Of a stretch of 64,000 nucleotides of DNA, positions 59,403 to 64,000 are shown piece by piece. A program made the translations under genes and the position numbers. Each line of letters begins with the position of its first letter. Positions within the stretch are counted from its first letter, which is position 1. This DNA comes from Adiantum capillus-veneris (Eukaryota > Streptophyta > Polypodiopsida > Polypodiales > Pteridaceae): contig CM043968.1 in NCBI GenBank assembly GCA_014529385.2, positions 6,755,001 to 6,819,000 on the forward strand. The letters are read 5' to 3'. The notes under the pieces were generated by a model. It was not told the DNA's origin. It saw only the letters and a program-made list of their open reading frames with translations, and did no database searches.

Positions 59403-59461
<59 letters not shown>
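59403..59461 (+). repeat. Compound (AT)n(GT)n microsatellite
   Basis: Short (AT)n followed by about 48 bp of GT. Confidence 0.95.
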
Positions 59462-59463
<2 letters not shown>

Positions 59464-60227
59464 TCCATTGCTCTCTTTTTCTTTGTTCAAGCTCTAAAAA
59501 TCTTTGTGTACTAGGGTGATGGATATGATGATTAATATACAAGTTTCTTGGCCTATTAAAGCCCTTAGGCCCCTATCACACTGGGGCACCCACCCCACCC
59601 TTTTTTTGAAGGTGGTCTTTGTCATTGTTGTCACACTGAGTCTTCAAAGAAAAGTTGTGCAAGCTTCACAATGAAATGGAGCAGCCCAAGTGGTTCGGCA
59701 TCCACCTTTCATGCTGATATCCAAGGTATGCCATTGCTTTGCAGGTACACTTTTTGTAGATGGACGCTACTAGGTGATCTTGGTTGAGGGTGCAAGCCAT
59801 CCCTCTGACAAGAGTTGAAGGCCAACTTTTCCTTTTTTTGTTTGCGGATGGTTGGTCTTTAGGTCTGTGTGGCCAACACTTGCCTTCCCTAGTGTGACAT
59901 GGGTCTTACTGTCCATATGGGTGAAGGTTGTTCACTTCTTATTGTTAGACAAGTGTCCCTCAAATCAGCCTTAAAAGTCTTGAAGTGAAAGCAATCATGT
60001 GCTTTCAAATGCTGTCTTCAAAGCTTCATTAATTTTTTTAGAGAAGTTTGAACATAAGAATCTTTTTTTAAAAATTGATTCTTTTTTGTGTAGCACAAAT
60101 CATTTTAAGGTCAAGAAGTAAATCAAATTTCACAAAAGATTTGCACATTGCATATAGACAAGGCCACCCTTTTCCATAGAATAAAAGTCTTAGGACTTTT
60201 CAATTACAGGAAACTTTTCATTTTCTA
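59462..60227. other. Region without recognisable genes
   Basis: AT-rich with no frame of interest. Confidence 0.4.
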
Positions 60228-60491
60228 CACCCTTCACTTTTAGATGTTTTGAAAGGAGTTTTTATTTTTCCCAAATTGTAGAGACCTAATCACTTTGAAA
60301 TTAAGACATTCCGTGAAGGTATTAAGTGAAAGGTATTACTAATGGCTTCAAAAAAATTAAAAGGTATTCCTAATTCAAAGATTCCCTCAACTACAACAAT
60401 AGTGATGCGCTCGTCTATAGCCTGTAGCCACGGACAATGACGAAGCACGTAGATCTGCAAGAATGTTAGCTATGAAATACGAATGCAACAT

Positions 60492-60532
<41 letters not shown>

Positions 60533-60822
60533 ACTTTGAAGAGAAGAAAACGCTAAAGGGAAGATAAAGGAGAAGAGAAACACCTATTTATATGGACACA
60601 AAAGGTCTTTTGAATTTCTATCTTCATGCGTCTTTTGACTTTTCATCTTCATGCGTCTTTTGACTTTCCACCTTCATATGTCTGTTGACTTTTTACTTTC
60701 ATCTGTCTTTTCATTTCCTAATCTCACCCTTCACTTATGCACTTAATATGTTTTGAGAGAATTTTTATTTTTCTGAGATTGGGGAGACCTAATCACTTTG
60801 AAATTAAGACATTCCGTGAAGG
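60228..60822. repeat. Direct repeats of about 95 bp enclosing a GA tract and a 25-bp minisatellite
   Basis: 60228-60320 and 60725-60822 share CACCCTTCACTT and, after a variable part, GAGACCTAATCACTTTGAAA and TTAAGACATTCCGTGAAGG. Between them lie (GA)n at 60495-60529 and about four 25-bp units of TCTTCATGCGTCTTTTGACT type at 60604-60716. Confidence 0.85.
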
Positions 60823-62206
60823 GTTTTGATTTTTAATTTTTAGCAAATCTACTCAACTTTGCACAAAGAGAATAAATAATATTAACAAAAAAATATATAA
60901 AATTTAAAAATGTGTTCAAATAAAAATTTAAAAAAATTACCAAAATATCCTTGAAATTTGTGAGAATTTCCAAAATATCCCTCAAATCGAAAAAATCTCC
61001 AATATACTCCTACATCCTTTTGGAATGGATTTTCCCTTATTTTTACAGTCTAATGTTTGTGACTTTGGAGATCTATCCTTGAACGTCTTAGACAAAATTA
61101 TTCACCAATGAGATCACAAATAGAGGCATCTTGGTAAAAAACATGAACAATTTCATTTAAAGAGGCCTCAACACCATCAAAAATCCTAGTTATATCATCT
61201 TCTATTGAGGAGAATCAATCTTCCTATGACAAGTTGCAAAAAATTATATTTTTAGATATGTTTGTGAGGTTAATTAGAGGTATTTTGGGATTTTTTTGGG
61301 TAATCTGAGCGATACATTGAGAATTTTTCATTTAAGAACTTTATTCAAGTCCATTTCATTAAATTATTATATTATTTTCTATGCTTATTAGACCTACCTT
61401 TTCTTATGAAAACGTTAAAATATTCATTTTTTTCAATTTGTTAATGGGTCTATTTATTATATTGTTTTTATTTTTATTTTGTTTTAAAATATCAATGTGG
61501 GTCTTTCACCTTGTTGCTTAAGTGGGGGACCTTTCATATCATATAAGACATTTGTGCTTATGTGTATATAATAGACAATACAATTTTATATTAAACCACA
61601 ACAAAAATGACATATGATTGTAGCCACTCATTCAAACTTTAGACTCTACATACTCGCTCCTTTTCAATTTCATTTTGTGAAATCTCTGAGGATTCCTTCA
61701 CACCCTCAAGCCTTGCTCTCCAACTAGGAGCAAAAGCTGCCCTTCAACCTTACATATTGAACACATAACCCCATGCTTATTAAGTTTCCATGCTAGCCAA
61801 GAGCCCACAATGGGCTGGTTTTCTCCAAAGCTACAACTCATCACTAAAAAAAAAACTCTGCTTTGTTCACCTTTCACCCGCCATCTAGTCCTTCCCCCTC
61901 CTACCACCACGTATCCTCATACTCTCTTCAGAGCCGTGCATGCCATGCTCCGATGCATGCATGTGGGATTCATCCTTTCTAGCCATACCCCCCCTCCCCT
62001 CCTTTTCATTGCCTTCACTTTTCATCTGCTAAGTTGCCTTCAACATCTCACTACATTCCCTCTAAATAAATGCGTCCAAAATAGCTACTACATACTCCCA
62101 TAACTCTCGCCCCCCTTAACTTAGCATGCCTTGGCCTTAGTGACTTCTCACCTTGTTTAATTAGTCATTTAGAGCTTATAATATTTTCTCCACATAGTCT
62201 CATCTC

Positions 62207-62211
<5 letters not shown>
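60823..62211. other. AT-rich region without recognisable genes
   Basis: Very AT-rich at 60830-61600. The frame 61810-62103 (+) is open but low in conserved features. Confidence 0.4.

Positions 62212-62275
<64 letters not shown>
62212..62275 (+). repeat. Compound (CT)n(CA)n microsatellite
   Basis: About 40 bp of CT then about 24 bp of CA. Confidence 0.97.
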
Positions 62276-62276
<1 letters not shown>

Positions 62277-62945
62277 TTCTTGCCTTATAGACCCTTTGTA
62301 TACACATGATCCCATAGTTTTCCCGACACCATAGCATAGTGATACAATTTCATCTCCATATCCATTGATACGTTGCTTAACTTTTTAGTACTGATATATA
62401 TTGCAAAAAAACCAAGCTTTGGCAAGTACCAAATCTGCCAACAATATCACGTCTTTGAGAATTATGTGACAGATTGATGTACTCCCATAGATATCATGAT
62501 CCACTAGTGTGTAATCTTGATGTGTATGTCTTGCATATTTGAACAAGGTGAGATTTCATGATGGCTTTCCAAAAGGAAATCAAGATAAGAGAGAAATACA
62601 CACCAAATATATAAATTAGTATTTGTATTTTGGCCTTATAAAAAACACAATCAAGTAATGCACAAGCATAATTCAAAAAGAGAGAGAAAAATGAAAGGTG
62701 GCTGAATCAAAAACAATTGAAAACAAGAAAAATCAAGAATGTGAGGTTGTGAAATGAAATGTGAAATTAAAAAAAGATCATCAATAAATAAATAAATATA
62801 TATATACACAGTGTGTGTGTAAATATAAATATATAGATGTATGTGTGTATCTATAGAATTTATTAAAACTATGCAAAAAAGTCAAGACATGTCACATGTG
62901 AAATGAAAGGTGAAATAAAAAGATCCACTTATTATTTTAGAATTG
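62276..62945. other. AT-rich spacer
   Basis: No supported gene; short mixed (AT)n/(GT)n stretch at about 62795-62860. Confidence 0.4.
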
Positions 62946-63050
62946 AAGATAAGTCTCCATCATCACATGAAAACATTTAAGATAAATCTCCATCATCACA
63001 CTTAAAATACCATTTAAGATAAGTTTCCATCATGACACTAAAAACATTGA
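62946..63050. repeat. Three-copy tandem repeat of 33-37 bp
   Basis: AAGATAA(G/A)TCTCCATCATCACA-type units start at 62946, 62979 and 63016. Confidence 0.8.
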
Positions 63051-63472
63051 AAATATGTCTAACCCAACTCAACACTAAAGCTTCTTTTAGAAAGCCAAAA
63101 ATATTTAGTACTACTAGTAAGTCTATGGTATCCATTGTCATATGTCATATGAGGTTTCTTTATTAATGTTAAGTAAGACTTCATCGATCCCCATAAAAAT
63201 GTGTCCTTTAATAACCATCTAAGTTTTTTGAATAAACTACAAGGGATGTACGCTTTGACTACTATGGACTTTAATACCCGACCATAGCAAACAATACTAC
63301 ACACTAAACTTAGCATATCTTGGATCTTTTTAACTAAAAGACACACTAACTCGATTGGCATTAACTTCACATCCCCTCACTCTGTGAACATGGTGTGCAT
63401 ATAATTGGTGGACCTTGCAAATCTGAATTTTTTATAATAATAAAAAAGAGGGGGGATAATCTCCATAGTCTC

Positions 63473-63473
<1 letters not shown>
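63051..63473. other. Spacer with an unassigned - strand frame
   Basis: A 103-residue frame on the - strand (63370-63059) is basic and hydrophobic; I find no family signature and do not call it a gene. Confidence 0.3.
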
Positions 63474-63524
<51 letters not shown>

Positions 63525-63589
63525 GTATATATATATATATATATATGTATATGTATATATATATATATGTGTGTGTGTGTGTATATATA

Positions 63590-63628
<39 letters not shown>

Positions 63629-63651
63629 GTATATGTCTATATATATATATA

Positions 63652-63711
<60 letters not shown>

Positions 63712-63712
63712 A
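63474..63712 (+). repeat. CT tract followed by complex AT/GT/CA repeat
   Basis: (CT)n at 63474-63518, then alternating (AT)n, (GT)n and (AC)n to 63712. Much of it is self-complementary. Confidence 0.97.
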
Positions 63713-63764
63713 GACAAATGTATGTAGTCTTGAAAACTTCTAAGCTTTTCAATTTTGCTCAAAA

Positions 63765-63767
<3 letters not shown>

Positions 63768-63835
<68 letters not shown>
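63768..63835 (+). repeat. Compound (CT)n(CA)n microsatellite
   Basis: About 37 bp of CT joined to about 30 bp of CA. Confidence 0.97.
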
Positions 63836-63837
<2 letters not shown>

Positions 63838-64000
63838 GCTCGCTTGAATGGCCGAGAAGTATGCCTCCTCCACCATACTTGATTTTCCTGTGGCTACAAG
63901 TAGCTTACCTTTGGTGATGACAATGGATGTCAACCCTTTTGTGTCTACCCCTTAGTTGTAATTATAGTGGAGGCCATGGAGCTATAAATTGCCACCGAAG

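Noticed and set aside
63059-63370. 103-codon - strand ORF
   Set aside because: No family signature, no start context or neighbours; likely chance in AT-rich DNA.
63395-63933. Tyr-Ile repeat ORFs
   Set aside because: Translations of (AT)n microsatellites.

Overview
This 64-kb window looks like transposon-rich, gene-poor nuclear DNA of a land plant. The lineage is not resolved. The evidence is: an En/Spm (CACTA) transposase with plant-type GT-AG introns, Ty3/gypsy and Ty1/copia LTR elements primed by initiator Met-tRNA, a plant-style LINE, and dozens of (CT)n, (CA)n and (AT)n microsatellites. I found no convincing intact host gene and no rRNA, tRNA, CRISPR or bacterial-type feature. Most coding matter is broken by stops and frameshifts.

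Layout. 0.4-4.2 kb: a degenerate CACTA transposase gene on the + strand (TNP2, DUF4218-like and DUF4216-like parts). 5.0-5.9 kb: a gypsy gag fragment on the - strand, followed by LTR-like sequence and long CT and AT tracts. 9.3-10.2 kb: a gypsy protease fragment (-). 10.5-15.7 kb: a compact locus without LTR hallmarks, holding a decayed multi-exon + strand gene with a transposase-like C-terminal half, a convergent - strand gene that is largely open, and a small divergent + strand cysteine-motif/coiled-coil ORF. This is the best candidate here for something undescribed. 17.4-20.9 kb: copy A1 of gypsy family A (+), with LTR, PBS, gag and a second LTR fragment. 21.5-28.8 kb: copy A2 of the same family in the opposite orientation, with two LTRs, PBS, gag, protease end, RT, RNase H, a truncated integrase and a chromodomain-like end.

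29.2-29.9 kb: an unrecognised coiled-coil ORF. 30.2-30.8 kb: another gypsy integrase C-terminus (-). 30.8-32.6 kb: a complete 1.76-kb non-autonomous LTR element (TRIM/small-LARD type) with a perfect 5-bp target duplication. 32.75-33.1 kb: another LTR, with a duplicated TATA box. 34.4-38.7 kb: a near full-length but inactivated LINE (ORF1, endonuclease, RT, zinc-finger tail). 41.5-43.6 kb: a copia-type element carrying only gag between two LTRs. 45.3-45.8 kb: an 84/97-bp tandem repeat. 49.7-53.2 kb: a decayed gag with zinc knuckles. 53.6-54.05 kb: a - strand LTR edge with its polypurine tract. 54.5-54.9 kb: a short palindromic satellite. 55.3-56.2 kb: a further gag with a perfect CCHC knuckle. 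56.6-56.9 kb: a fragment of a different LINE RT. 57-64 kb: AT-rich DNA with direct repeats, minisatellites and compound microsatellites.

Most of the sequence is explained by nested, decaying mobile elements. Recurrent themes are a pyrimidine-rich simple repeat sitting about 65-80 bp downstream of the TATA box in several unrelated LTRs, compound (CT)n(CA)n repeats of constant polarity, and very long C or G homopolymers.
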